A stretch of DNA of 64,000 bases from Halomonas salipaludis. Lineage in GTDB: Bacteria > Pseudomonadota > Gammaproteobacteria > Pseudomonadales > Halomonadaceae. The DNA is taken from positions 434,001-498,000 of the forward strand of contig NZ_NSKB01000004.1 in assembly GCF_002286975.1 (NCBI RefSeq). Reading direction: 5' to 3'. Of this stretch, positions 55,612 through 64,000 are shown in pieces. Within the stretch, counting starts at the first letter, position 1. Each line of letters starts with the position of its first letter. The notes below the pieces were generated by a model. The model was given only the letters and a program-made list of their open reading frames with translations, searched no databases and was not told the DNA's origin. The position numbers were made by a program, and so were the translations under genes.

Positions 55612-57018
55612 TCAACCGCGCGAGCCTGGTTCCCCCTGGTCGTCATCGCCATGCGGGCCAGCCTCGGCATCGACGTCGAAGTACTCGATGTGCGCAGCGT
55701 CTTCACGCGGCGGACCGACCAACGGTTCGGCCACCTCGACATCGGGCACCACCGCCGAAAGATCCTCGGCGTACTCGTGCTCGATGGCACCCTGCATCAG
55801 TTCCTCGGTCACCCCCAGCTCGGCACCCACCGAGGTCATCGGCGTGCTCGGTGCGAACGGCGCCACCGGCAGCGGCGCCGGGCGCACGCTGCGCCGCCAG
55901 ATGAAGAACGCCACCAGCATCAGCCCCAGTGCGCCCAGCGACCAGAACAGGCCACCGTCGCCCACAGCGCTCATCACCGGCGTGATCAGCGGCGGGCTTA
56001 GCGTCGAGCCGATGGCGTTGATCAGCAGCAGGCCCTGGCTCATGCGCACCAGGGCGCCGGCCGGGGCGCGGTCGGCGGCATGGCTCACTGCCACTGGGTA
56101 GAGCGCGAACACCCCACCGCCGAGCAGGAACAGCAGACCGGCCAGCAGCCAGGTATTGAGCGGCAGCCACAGCATGCCGGCCGAAATCACCACGCAGAAG
56201 GCACCGATCAGGATCAGCACCTGCTGGCGATCGTGACGATCCGACCAGCGGCCGATGGGGTACTGCAGCAGCATCGCACCCACTACCACCACTGCCATCA
56301 TCTGGCCTATCTGGTTGACCGACAGGCCCACCCGCTGCAGATAGAGCGGCAGCAGGCTGTAGATCGCCGCCACCAGCAGGCCCGAGCCGAAGCTGCCCAC
56401 GACACCGGTAGGAGTAACGGTGATCAGCCGCCACGGCGACAACGGCTCGGCGTGCTCGATCAGCGGCGAGACCCGCGGGATCATCGCCATCGGCAGCACC
56501 GAGAGTGCCGCCAGCATGCCGATCACCATGAACGGCTGGGTGACCCCGGCGGCGTCGGTGACCCCGAGCAGCAGCTGGCCAATGGCGCCGGCGGCATAAA
56601 GCGAGATCATGTACATCGCCAGCAGCCGGCCGCGCACTTTCTGGTCGCCGGAGGTCAGCAGCCAGCTCTCGATGACCAGATAGACCCCCACCGTGGCCCA
56701 GCCACCGATCAGGCGCAGCACGAACCAGGCGTAGGCATCCAGCCACAGCCCCTGCAGCAGCACGGTGACGGCAACGATGGAAGCGAAGCAGCCGTAGGCG
56801 CGGATATGCCCGATACGCAGCAGCAGGCGGTCGTTGAACACCGCGCCCAGCGCCAGGCCGATGAAGTAGGCCGAGGAGACCCAGCCGATGACCACCGGAG
56901 AGTAGCCGGCATCGTCCAGGCGCAGGGTGATCAGGGTGGCGAGGAAGCCGTTACCGATACCGAGAATGAACAACCCCAGCAGCGGCGCCAGCGCCATAGA
57001 GAGTAGTTGCCGCGACAT
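55612..57018 (-). CDS. MFS transporter with acidic C-terminal tail
   Basis: 468 residues. Twelve membrane segments of the YcaD-like MFS type occupy about 1-385, with VFNDRLLLRIGHIRAYG and RWSDRHDRQQVLI as the loop 2-3 and 8-9 motifs. About 80 residues follow, rich in Asp, Glu and Pro (e.g. EHEYAEDLSAVVPDVEV and DVDAEAGPHGDDDQGE), with no fold I recognise. Substrate unknown. GAGG is upstream of the ATG. Confidence 0.88.
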   Translation of the reverse strand: MSRQLLSMALAPLLGLFILGIGNGFLATLITLRLDDAGYSPVVIGWVSSAYFIGLALGAVFNDRLLLRIGHIRAYGCFASIVAVTVLLQGLWLDAYAWFVLRLIGGWATVGVYLVIESWLLTSGDQKVRGRLLAMYMISLYAAGAIGQLLLGVTDAAGVTQPFMVIGMLAALSVLPMAMIPRVSPLIEHAEPLSPWRLITVTPTGVVGSFGSGLLVAAIYSLLPLYLQRVGLSVNQIGQMMAVVVVGAMLLQYPIGRWSDRHDRQQVLILIGAFCVVISAGMLWLPLNTWLLAGLLFLLGGGVFALYPVAVSHAADRAPAGALVRMSQGLLLINAIGSTLSPPLITPVMSAVGDGGLFWSLGALGLMLVAFFIWRRSVRPAPLPVAPFAPSTPMTSVGAELGVTEELMQGAIEHEYAEDLSAVVPDVEVAEPLVGPPREDAAHIEYFDVDAEAGPHGDDDQGEPGSRG

Positions 57019-57157
57019 GAAATCAGCCTCACAGGCATGTGAATCGACAGGAAAAAGCGTGGCAGAAATTGCCAATGAATGCCTGCCGGGTCAGCCGTAT
57101 GCAGGGAGACGCGGGGAATATACACCCGGCCATAGAGAAGTCAATGGCTGTTTAGAA

Positions 57158-57174
57158 GCCGCTCATCGAGCGGC
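57158..57174 (-). terminator. Hairpin after the BCCT transporter gene
   Basis: GCCGCTC and GAGCGGC form a 7-bp stem with a three-base loop, 22 bases after the BCCT stop on the minus strand. The sequence after it is TTCTAAAC, only weakly T-rich. Confidence 0.5.
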
Positions 57175-57195
57175 CCCCTGGGCGTGGCTTACCGC

Positions 57196-58824
57196 TCAAT
57201 GGTGAAGATGGCGCTCATCCGGCGACACCGGCGTCGCCTGGATCCCCGCATCATCGAGATCCACCCACGGCTCGCGTGGCGCTTCGGTGCGCGCGCCGGT
57301 ACGTGCGGCAAAACGCTCGCCGTGCAGCGCCTTTAGCAGCCCCACCACCATCAGGATCACCACCACCGAGAACGGCAAAGCTGCCATGATCACAGCGGAC
57401 TGCAGCGTTTCCAGCCCGCCAGCGAGCAGCAGCACCGCGGTCAGCAGTCCCAGTACAGCGCCCCAGATGATGCGATGCCCGGTAGGCGGCTCGGGATCAC
57501 CGCCGGCAAGAATGGTGTTGATCACCAGGGTCCCGGCATTGGCGGAGGTGATCAAGTAAGTGGCAATCAGCACCACCAGTACCGCCGATACGCCGACGCC
57601 AACAATGCCCAGGTCCATGGCGGCCACTGTGGCGAATAGCGCGGTGGCCACATCGTCGTCAACGGCCTGGATGATCCCACCTGCGCCAAAAAGCTCGTGA
57701 TAGAGCGCGGTGCCACCGAACAGGCCAATCCAGATAATGGTGATCACCGTGGGCACCAGCAATACGCCCATCACGAACTCGCGGAAGGTGCGCCCCCGCG
57801 AGACCCGCGCAATGAACATGCCGACGAAAGGCGACCAAGCCAGCCACCACCCCCAGAAGAACACCGTCCACTCGGACTGCCAATCATCGGCAATGGTGGC
57901 ATTGGTATGAAAGGTCATGCCCAGCAGGTTTTGCAGATAGTCGCCGGCGGACTCGATGGTCAGGGCAATCAGGTACTGGGTCGGGCCGAACAGCAGCATG
58001 AAGACCACCACCGCAATACTCAGCCAGAAGTTGGCCTCCGAGAGCAGACGCACGCCGCGCTTGACGCCGGAGACCACCGACAGCGTTGCCACGCTCATGA
58101 TCACGGCGGTGATCACCAGTTGCAGGGTGATCGACGACGACAGTCCGAATACAGCATCCAGGCCGGCATTCATCTGCTGAACGCCGAGCCCCAGCGTGGT
58201 AGCTATTCCAAACACCGTACCGAACACTGCTAGCAGATCGACCAGATCACCCAGCATGCCGTGGGTGCGCTTACCCAGGATCGGCTCCAGCCCGGAGCGC
58301 ACCGTCAGCGGCAGATTGCGGCGATAGGCGAAGTAGGCCAGCACCAGCGCCACAAACGAAAAAATCGCCCACCCATTGAGCCCCCAGTGGAAGTAGGTCA
58401 AGCGCATTGCCAGCCGCGCCGCCTCGGGGCTCATTCCATCGGCGACAAAGGGGTTTTCCTGAAACTGCATGATCGGCTGGGCCACCGCCCAGAACAGAAT
58501 CCCCACCCCCGTACCGGCGGCAAACAGCATCGAAATCCAGGAGAAGAAGGTGAACTCTGGCTGCTCGTTATCCCCTCCCAAGCGGACGTTCTTGAAGCGC
58601 CCGACGCCCAGCCAGATCATGAACAGCAATAAAAAAGCCACCAGCAGGACGTAGTACCACTCGAGAAAGGGGTTCACCAAGCCACGCACACGCTCGAGGA
58701 CCTCTGCCAGGTGCTCGGTAAAGAAGGCCCCGTACACCAGGGCTGCCCCAACCATGATGATGGCGATCAGCGTGACGCGGGCATTCATTCCCTTGAATGG
58801 CCCTGAGGTGGCTTGGCGATACAT
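57196..58824 (-). CDS. BCCT-family transporter
   Basis: 542 residues with twelve membrane segments of the betaine/carnitine/choline carrier family. The signature segment near 325-350 reads WTVFFWGWWLAWSPFVGMF, with the Trp box for trimethylammonium binding, and IARVSRGRTFREFV follows. The N-terminus has LFAAGTGVGILFWAVAQPI with the Gly-rich Na site. In a halophile this suggests uptake of glycine betaine, choline or ectoine. The ATG has AAGGAG before it; the longer upstream frame is unsupported. Confidence 0.93.
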   Translation of the reverse strand: MYRQATSGPFKGMNARVTLIAIIMVGAALVYGAFFTEHLAEVLERVRGLVNPFLEWYYVLLVAFLLLFMIWLGVGRFKNVRLGGDNEQPEFTFFSWISMLFAAGTGVGILFWAVAQPIMQFQENPFVADGMSPEAARLAMRLTYFHWGLNGWAIFSFVALVLAYFAYRRNLPLTVRSGLEPILGKRTHGMLGDLVDLLAVFGTVFGIATTLGLGVQQMNAGLDAVFGLSSSITLQLVITAVIMSVATLSVVSGVKRGVRLLSEANFWLSIAVVVFMLLFGPTQYLIALTIESAGDYLQNLLGMTFHTNATIADDWQSEWTVFFWGWWLAWSPFVGMFIARVSRGRTFREFVMGVLLVPTVITIIWIGLFGGTALYHELFGAGGIIQAVDDDVATALFATVAAMDLGIVGVGVSAVLVVLIATYLITSANAGTLVINTILAGGDPEPPTGHRIIWGAVLGLLTAVLLLAGGLETLQSAVIMAALPFSVVVILMVVGLLKALHGERFAARTGARTEAPREPWVDLDDAGIQATPVSPDERHLHH

Positions 58825-58840
58825 CACGTCTCCTTGATTA

Positions 58841-59431
58841 TCAATCGACGGTCCACTCGACCAGCTCACCGGCGAGCCTTTCGGTGGCACGCCACAGCGC
58901 CATCACCGCCTGCTCGACGGAGGCATCCTCGAGGGCTTCGCGCACCTCAAAGCGCTGGCTACCGACCAGGTGATTAGCGGCGAGATCGATCAGGTGAGCA
59001 TCGAACACGATCAGTGCCATGGGTTCGTTCTGCTCATACTGAATCCGATAGGCACGCAGCTGCCCGCCTAGCTGCAGGTCCGCCGCAATGCCCTGCTGGT
59101 CGGAGACCACCCGCGCCAGGCGGCCGTCACGCAGGAAAGCCTCCATCAGATGATCGCGCAGCATCACCGGCACAGGGGCGCTCCAGCGCGCCTGGCCGTA
59201 GCTCTGGAGGGTGATCGGGTCGGGCGCCACTACGATGTCCATGCCGCCCTGCACCTCATCGACGGCAGGCCTGGCGACTCTCAATACCCGCTCGCTTCCA
59301 GGCGCTTGACTGGCCGCGAGTTGCGATGCGGGAAGCTGATAGACCTGGCGCGGCTCGCGCTCGGGAAATACCGTACACCCCACGAGCAGCAGCGTCGCCA
59401 GGGCACCGAGTTTGACGGTGACATGTCTCAT
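58841..59431 (-). CDS. MCE-system auxiliary lipoprotein (PqiC/ABC-associated)
   Basis: 196 residues. A lipoprotein signal ends LLLVGC, with the lipobox Cys at 19. The rest fits the ABC-type transport auxiliary family (PqiC-like), e.g. VYQLPASQLAAS and the C-terminal RFEVREALEDASVEQAVMAL. It probably sits at the outer membrane and pairs with the MCE protein encoded by the overlapping gene upstream (4 bases, ATGA). Last gene of the lipid-transport operon. Confidence 0.85.
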   Translation of the reverse strand: MRHVTVKLGALATLLLVGCTVFPEREPRQVYQLPASQLAASQAPGSERVLRVARPAVDEVQGGMDIVVAPDPITLQSYGQARWSAPVPVMLRDHLMEAFLRDGRLARVVSDQQGIAADLQLGGQLRAYRIQYEQNEPMALIVFDAHLIDLAANHLVGSQRFEVREALEDASVEQAVMALWRATERLAGELVEWTVD

Positions 59432-60369
59432 GGATTGAACTCCGGTAAGCGCTCGCGTCCCAGCATGTAGCCGGCCGGGTCGCTATCGAACTGGCGGGTG
59501 GTGCGTTCGATGGTGTTGACCGCATCGCGGAAATCGCGAATCGCCGGCTCGAGAGCATTGACCCCCTGCAGCCCCTGCTCGAGGGAGCCGCGATTGTCGT
59601 TGATGATCTCATCCACCGAGGCGATCACGGTATCGAGGCGCTGCATGACATCGGCCACGCTGCGTATCGCCTCTTCGCCATGCACCTCCAGCATTCGGTT
59701 GGTGTCCAGTATCAAGCCGTCGAGGTTCTCGAATACCCGGCTTGCCGACGCAGTGGTGTGTGCCAGGTTGTCCAGGGCCAGCCCGGCCTGTTCCTGATGC
59801 TCGACGGCAAAGCGGCTGACCTCTTCGAGATTACGCAGCATCGAGGAAACACTGCTGGCGTTCTCTTCGGAGAACATCTGATTGATATTGTCGATCAGCG
59901 TATTGACGCCCCCCATGGACTCCTCCCAGTTGGCGCGCAAGCGGGCGAACGGCGACGGCTCGGCGATGATAACCGGCACCTCGCCTTCCCGCTCGGCCAC
60001 CAGCGGCGGCCCACTCAAGGAGTCGGTGCTGAGTTGGATATGCGCCGAGCCGGTGATATTGGTCATGGCGATACGCGCCTGGGTGTCGGTGGTCACCGGC
60101 GTATCCGCCGCCACCGTAATGCGCGCAATGACCTGGGTCGGGTCGACCTCATCGAGACGCAAGCCGCTGACCGACCCGACGCGCAGGCCGTTGTACTCGA
60201 CGCGACTGCCGTCGGAGAGCCCGCTTACCGCCTCCTGGAAGACCACATCGATCGGCCGCGTTTCGCGCTCATCGCCGAACCTGACCAGCCATAGGCCAAA
60301 CAGCGCCGTGGCAGCGATGAGCAGCAGGGTAATGCCACCGATCATGATGTGATTGGCACGTGGCTCCAT
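59428..60369 (-). CDS. MCE-domain lipid-transport protein (MlaD-like)
   Basis: 313 residues. One N-terminal membrane segment (about 8-28) anchors a periplasmic MCE domain at about 38-115 (VVFQEAVSGLSDGSRVEYNG, LRVGSVSGLRLD). A long helical region follows, with a low-charge C-terminal part. It likely forms a hexamer on the permease and carries phospholipid across the periplasm, as in Mla/Pqi systems. It is longer than MlaD (about 183), like the MCE proteins that pair with PqiC-type lipoproteins. Confidence 0.9.
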   Translation of the reverse strand: MEPRANHIMIGGITLLLIAATALFGLWLVRFGDERETRPIDVVFQEAVSGLSDGSRVEYNGLRVGSVSGLRLDEVDPTQVIARITVAADTPVTTDTQARIAMTNITGSAHIQLSTDSLSGPPLVAEREGEVPVIIAEPSPFARLRANWEESMGGVNTLIDNINQMFSEENASSVSSMLRNLEEVSRFAVEHQEQAGLALDNLAHTTASASRVFENLDGLILDTNRMLEVHGEEAIRSVADVMQRLDTVIASVDEIINDNRGSLEQGLQGVNALEPAIRDFRDAVNTIERTTRQFDSDPAGYMLGRERLPEFNP

Positions 60370-60372
60370 CGC

Positions 60373-61188
60373 TCAAGCCTCCCTTGCCGAGTGTTTGGCC
60401 AGCTGGGCACTGCGCCCACGAGGACCATGGAAATAATCACGTATCCACTTGTCATCGGTCTGTTCGACGACGCTCAGAGTATCGGCAACCAGCACCCTCT
60501 TGCCGGAGAGCACGGCGATCCTGTCGCACGTGGTATACAGCGTGTCGAGATCGTGGGTCACCAGGAAGACCGTCAGCCCGAAGGCGTTTCTCAGCGTCAA
60601 CAGCAGTTGATCGAACGCCGCGGCACCGATGGGATCGAGCCCGGCGGTGGGCTCGTCGAGGAACAGGATGTCGGGATCCAGGGCCAGCGCCCGCGCTAGG
60701 GCGGCACGCTTGATCATGCCCCCGGAGAGCTCAGATGGCGATAGCCCACCGGCATGCGCCGGCAGCCCCACCAGCGCCAGCTTGACCGCAGCAAGATGCT
60801 CGGCATCTGCAGGTGACAACTTCAGATGCTCACGCAGCGGCAGCGCCACGTTCTGGGTGACGGTTAGCGAAGAGAATAGTGCGCCCTGCTGGAAGAGCAC
60901 GCCGCAGCGCCTCTCCAGCAGCACGCGCCGACGCTCGGAGAGCTGGTCGAGACGCTCGCCCAGCATCACTACCTCGCCGCCGCTTGGCCGCACCAAGCCG
61001 ACGATGCTCCTCAGCAGTACCGACTTGCCGCTGCCGGAGCCACCCACCACGCCGAGGATTTCCCCCTGCATGACGTCGAGATCGAGATGCTCGTGCACCA
61101 CATGCTCAGCGAAGCGATTCTGCAGTCCACGCACCTGGATGATCGCCTCTCCGGGCTCAGGCAAGCATTCCCGTTTATCACTCATCAC
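60373..61188 (-). CDS. MlaF-like ABC ATPase
   Basis: 271 residues. Walker A is GGSGSGKS, the signature LSGGMIKRAALARALALDP with the Met typical of MlaF, and Walker B is ILFLDEPTAGLDPIGA. The switch histidine is in VTHDL. It powers the permease whose gene overlaps by four bases upstream, and a three-base gap separates it from the MCE gene. Confidence 0.92.
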   Translation of the reverse strand: MMSDKRECLPEPGEAIIQVRGLQNRFAEHVVHEHLDLDVMQGEILGVVGGSGSGKSVLLRSIVGLVRPSGGEVVMLGERLDQLSERRRVLLERRCGVLFQQGALFSSLTVTQNVALPLREHLKLSPADAEHLAAVKLALVGLPAHAGGLSPSELSGGMIKRAALARALALDPDILFLDEPTAGLDPIGAAAFDQLLLTLRNAFGLTVFLVTHDLDTLYTTCDRIAVLSGKRVLVADTLSVVEQTDDKWIRDYFHGPRGRSAQLAKHSAREA

Positions 61189-62327
61189 CAGCCCATCTCC
61201 ATGAAGAACAGCGCCGCCAGCGCATCGACCAAGATCACCACGAAGATGCTCTGCACCACGCTCGAGGTGGTGTGCTGGCCAACCGACTCGGCGCTACCGC
61301 TGACCCTGAAGCCCTCCCGGCAGCCGATCACGGCGATCAGGAAGGCAAACACCGGCGCCTTGCCCATCCCCACCAGGAAGTGCTGCAGCGGCACGTCGCG
61401 GTAGATGGCCATGATCCGCCCCAGCGGGATCTCGAGGGACAGCAGCGCCACCAGCCCACCTCCCACTAGTCCCGACAGCAGACCGACAAAGGCCAGCAGC
61501 GGCAGCGTGATCAGCAGCGCGAGCACCCGCGGCAGCACCAGCCACTCCGCCGGATCGAAGCCCTGGACACGCAGCGCATCGATCTCCTCGTTGACCTTCA
61601 TCGAGCCGATCTGCGCGGTAAAGGCGCTGGCGGTTCTGCCGGCCACCAGAATCGCCGCCAGCAGCACGCCAAATTCACGCATGAAGGAGTAGGCGACCAG
61701 GTCGACGGTATAGACGCTGGCACCGAAGGCGTCGAGCACCGTGGCACCAAGAAATGCCACTACCGCGCCGATCATGAAGGTCAGCAGGGCCACGATCGGT
61801 AGCGCATTCAGGCCGGTATTCTGGATCTGGCTCATCAGCGCATTGACCCGCCAACGGCCCGGTCTCAGCGCTACCCGCGCGGCGACGGTGAGCGTCAGCC
61901 CGATGAAACCGAGCAAACCGACGAGGTTTTGCAGGTTCAACTGCACAGCCTGGCCGATGCCTGCCAGACCGTCGCCAAGCAGCGTCGTCTGTTGCCGTAC
62001 AGGCTGCTGCTCGGCCTTGTCGAGGGCATCGCAGACCATGCGCAGCAGCGCACGCCGCTCATCGCTGAGCGAGGTGTCGCTAGCGGCCAGGGCGCGCAGT
62101 TGCGCGACGCCAAGCAGGCGTGCAAGCAGCACGACACCAGCGGTGTCCAGCCTCTGCACCTGGGCAAGCTCGAGCGTTTCAGCTCCCCGCCAGCGCTCGA
62201 CCTCTCGGCACAGTGTGGCGTAATGGGCCAGCGTCCAATCGCCCGCTGCTGCCAGACGCTCCTCTCCATCGACACGCTGCAAGATTCCTGGGGTGCTTTC
62301 AGATGGCCCTGCTATTGCCTTAGGCAT
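61185..62327 (-). CDS. MlaE-type permease with N-terminal STAS-like domain
   Basis: 380 residues. The last 250 match MlaE/YrbE permeases (NALPIVALLTFMIGAVVAFLG, EFGVLLAAILVAGRTASAF, the conserved EEIDALRVQGFDP loop). The first ~115 form a separate soluble part resembling a STAS/MlaB domain (TLELAQVQRLDTAGVVLLARL). Fusion of MlaB-like and MlaE parts is known in some lineages. An ATG at 62336 is the alternative start but lies too close to the AGG. First gene of the operon. Confidence 0.88.
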   Translation of the reverse strand: MPKAIAGPSESTPGILQRVDGEERLAAAGDWTLAHYATLCREVERWRGAETLELAQVQRLDTAGVVLLARLLGVAQLRALAASDTSLSDERRALLRMVCDALDKAEQQPVRQQTTLLGDGLAGIGQAVQLNLQNLVGLLGFIGLTLTVAARVALRPGRWRVNALMSQIQNTGLNALPIVALLTFMIGAVVAFLGATVLDAFGASVYTVDLVAYSFMREFGVLLAAILVAGRTASAFTAQIGSMKVNEEIDALRVQGFDPAEWLVLPRVLALLITLPLLAFVGLLSGLVGGGLVALLSLEIPLGRIMAIYRDVPLQHFLVGMGKAPVFAFLIAVIGCREGFRVSGSAESVGQHTTSSVVQSIFVVILVDALAALFFMEMGW

Positions 62328-62336
62328 TATCGACAT

Positions 62337-62919
62337 CCTGCTGCGTGTGATGTGACGGTATTAACCGACAGTCAGCCACTGAAAGCGAAGTGGCCATAGT
62401 GCTCCCTGTGAGTTATAGAACGAGTGTCTGACGTGCGGCTGTAACACCATGAGGAAACCGCAGAAAAGGTATCACGACGCAAGCTCAGTCTCCTAGAACT
62501 GCCGAGGACCTGTAGAACATCAGTAAGGCTTGCAAGGTGATGGGCCACCCCCGACAGCAATCCTATGAAATTAGATCTAACTATCAAACCTTCGCTCCGG
62601 GGGGATGATCGACAAGTTCTATGGGTGTCGAAGGCATCCGTGGATACCATGACTTGCTGACACGCTATGAGACCTCCCGCGCTTAGAACGGGCCACAGGC
62701 GGGTAGAAGACAGAACTGGCCGATGACCAGGTGCGTCACCTCGAGCAGTTCAGTCCCGAGTAGCGATACCCCATATCGAGGTCCATCACACAAGTGAGCT
62801 TATGATAGTCGACACTTACTTCGTCAGCACGCGCAAAGGCGTAGGCAGGGTCTACGTGCCGCGTTTCCAGGGAAATATTCGATTAATCATGAGTAAGCTG
62901 CACATGTGTCAACCCCATG
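62337..62919. other. 583-base intergenic region, no supported gene
   Basis: Upstream of the MCE operon and downstream of carbamate kinase. The GC content is moderate. Short open frames (for example 62372-62650 on the minus strand) have no recognisable family. A stretch at 62717-62762 reads LADDQVRHLEQFSPE plus stop on the plus strand, without any start; it may be a decayed gene end. No insertion sequence ends were found. Confidence 0.5.
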
Positions 62920-63852
62920 TCATTCTCGGTAGGTCAGACCGGCGCCAGTAACGCTGACTCGAGTTCCGCCCTGGCCTCTTACAATCGACTCAATATCAGT
63001 CAATGTGCCGATTACGGCTTCGTTGCCAGTGTTTCTAGCAAAATCACAGGCGGCTTCTATTTTGGGCCCCATGGAACCGGCCGCAAATTGCATGTTATCC
63101 AGTATATCTGGATGAGCACTAGCGATTGCCTTGTGGTTTGGTCCATTCCAATCGATATAGGCTGCATCGACGTCTGTGGCAATCACCAGTAAGTCGGCAT
63201 TCAACTGCTCGGCCAGAAGGGCCGAGCAAAGATCTTTATCAATGACCGCCTCGATCCCACGCAGCTGGCGATTACCATCATAGATGGTGGGAATACCTCC
63301 ACCCCCGGCGCAGATGACAATAGTACCCTTTTCCAACAGCCATCGAATCGGTTGAGCTTCGAATATCCTTTTTGGCTTTGGGCTTGGCACCACGCGTCGA
63401 AAATTCTCTCCGTCAGGTGCAATGTTCCACCCTTTTTCCTCTGCTAGACGCTCAGCCTCCTCCGCGGAATAAACCGGGCCGATAGGCTTACTAGGATGCT
63501 GGAAAGCCGGATCATCTTCTGACACCTCAACCTGAGTCAGCAAAGTGGCAAAAGGCACGTCGAAAGGGAGCAAGTTTCCGAGCTCCTGCTCGATCAGGTA
63601 ACCAATCATGCCTTCCGTTTGAGCGCCAAGCACATCTAGCGGGTAAGGACTGACATCCGTGCAGGCAGCCCCTTGTAGCGCCAACAAACCAATCTGTGGC
63701 CCATTACCATGGGCGATAATGAGCTCATTTCCCGAGGCTACCCTAGCAATTTGTTCGCAAGCAATTCGCACATTGGCGCGCTGTGCATCTGCCGTCATTG
63801 GCTCGCCACGTCGCAAAAGCGCGTTACCGCCCAGAGCAATTACGATACGCAT
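62920..63852 (-). CDS. arcC: Carbamate kinase
   Basis: Last enzyme of the arginine deiminase pathway: carbamoyl phosphate plus ADP to ATP, CO2 and ammonia. 310 residues as usual. It starts [18 protein letters not shown] with the nucleotide loop, has [24 protein letters not shown]-like [24 protein letters not shown] and a C-terminal [10 protein letters not shown]. It lies 21 bases after the ornithine carbamoyltransferase gene. The gene uses noticeably more A/T-ending codons than those left of it. Confidence 0.93.
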   Translation of the reverse strand: MRIVIALGGNALLRRGEPMTADAQRANVRIACEQIARVASGNELIIAHGNGPQIGLLALQGAACTDVSPYPLDVLGAQTEGMIGYLIEQELGNLLPFDVPFATLLTQVEVSEDDPAFQHPSKPIGPVYSAEEAERLAEEKGWNIAPDGENFRRVVPSPKPKRIFEAQPIRWLLEKGTIVICAGGGGIPTIYDGNRQLRGIEAVIDKDLCSALLAEQLNADLLVIATDVDAAYIDWNGPNHKAIASAHPDILDNMQFAAGSMGPKIEAACDFARNTGNEAVIGTLTDIESIVRGQGGTRVSVTGAGLTYRE

Positions 63853-63873
63853 ACGTTGATCCTTGATGCTGAA

Positions 63874-64000
63874 CTATAGCCCACCAAGCGTGGCCACCAG
63901 TACACCCTTGATGGTATGCATTCGATTTTCCGCCTGTTCGAATGCTATACAGGCTGGTGACTCGAATACCTCTTCTGTAACTTCAATACCTTGAGCAAGA
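63874..64000 (-). CDS. arcB: Ornithine carbamoyltransferase, C-terminal part (partial)
   Basis: The last 41 codons are seen, running off the right edge. The peptide reads [20 protein letters not shown] and [15 protein letters not shown], the very conserved carboxy end of ornithine carbamoyltransferases. Placement directly upstream of arcC indicates the catabolic enzyme of the arginine deiminase operon; arcA presumably lies beyond the edge. Confidence 0.9.
   Translation of the reverse strand, partial: LAQGIEVTEEVFESPACIAFEQAENRMHTIKGVLVATLGGL

Noticed and set aside
62372-62650. Minus-strand frame of 92 codons upstream of the MCE operon
   Set aside because: The translation is Ser/Arg-rich with no known domain, and no good ribosome binding site was seen. 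It is treated as non-coding.

Overview
The window looks like a chromosomal segment of a high-GC gammaproteobacterium, most likely Halomonas or a close relative. The grounds are the overall gene style, a BCCT compatible-solute carrier, type 2 ArgC and the GC-rich codon usage. This is inference from memory of the families; no search was run. No rRNA, tRNA, CRISPR array, phage or intact insertion sequence was seen.

Layout. (1) 1-2.5 kb: an HlyD/DUF2955 efflux pair behind an AcrR-like palindrome, then a small NIF3/CutA-like gene. (2) 2.6-16.1 kb, all on the minus strand: a 13-gene polyol operon. It holds a Smo-type ABC importer (binding protein, two permeases, ATPase), a HAD phosphatase, sorbitol dehydrogenase, PfkB-type sugar kinase, GatZ/KbaZ protein, a second SDR, a FrcK-like P-loop kinase, mannitol 2-dehydrogenase, xylulokinase and transaldolase. 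Together these should carry sorbitol, mannitol, D-arabitol and probably galactitol to fructose-6-P or xylulose-5-P. (3) 16.3-25.4 kb, plus strand: a pentitol locus with ribitol dehydrogenase, an RbsABC-type importer, FGGY kinase, L-xylulose-reductase-like SDR and a second transaldolase, with a convergent LacI regulator. Two near-identical promoter/operator modules precede the dehydrogenase and the importer. (4) 25.5-27.4 kb: a SorC-family regulator, a candidate for the GATC-rich palindromes at the hexitol promoter, and a YdfG-like SDR.

(5) 27.4-33.2 kb: a LysR regulator divergent from a polar-amino-acid-type ABC importer, followed by a DUF1989 protein and a ureohydrolase that lacks the usual N-terminus. 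This looks like a cassette for a guanidino compound. (6) 33.2-44.8 kb: housekeeping and accessory genes (two Nudix enzymes, a 2OG oxygenase, YtoQ, an LpxR-like outer-membrane protein, WYL regulator with GST, zinc ADH, methyltransferase, argC, a C69 peptidase homologue, an EamA carrier). A 141-bp palindromic MITE-like element sits exactly at the stop codon of the next SDR gene. (7) 44.9-53.8 kb: SDR with LysR, VOC protein, AraC regulator with aldehyde reductase, and a molybdenum hydroxylase (IorAB) with its XdhC and MocA maturation partners.

(8) 53.9-58.8 kb: enoyl-CoA hydratase, 3-hydroxybutyryl-CoA dehydrogenase, an MFS carrier and a BCCT carrier. (9) 58.8-62.3 kb: a four-gene Mla/MCE lipid transport operon. 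(10) 62.9 kb to the end: carbamate kinase and the 3' end of ornithine carbamoyltransferase, from an arginine deiminase operon with visibly lower GC than the rest.

Recurring themes are strong hairpins directly after all three ABC binding-protein genes, and palindromic or direct-repeat operators lying next to the regulators that probably use them.
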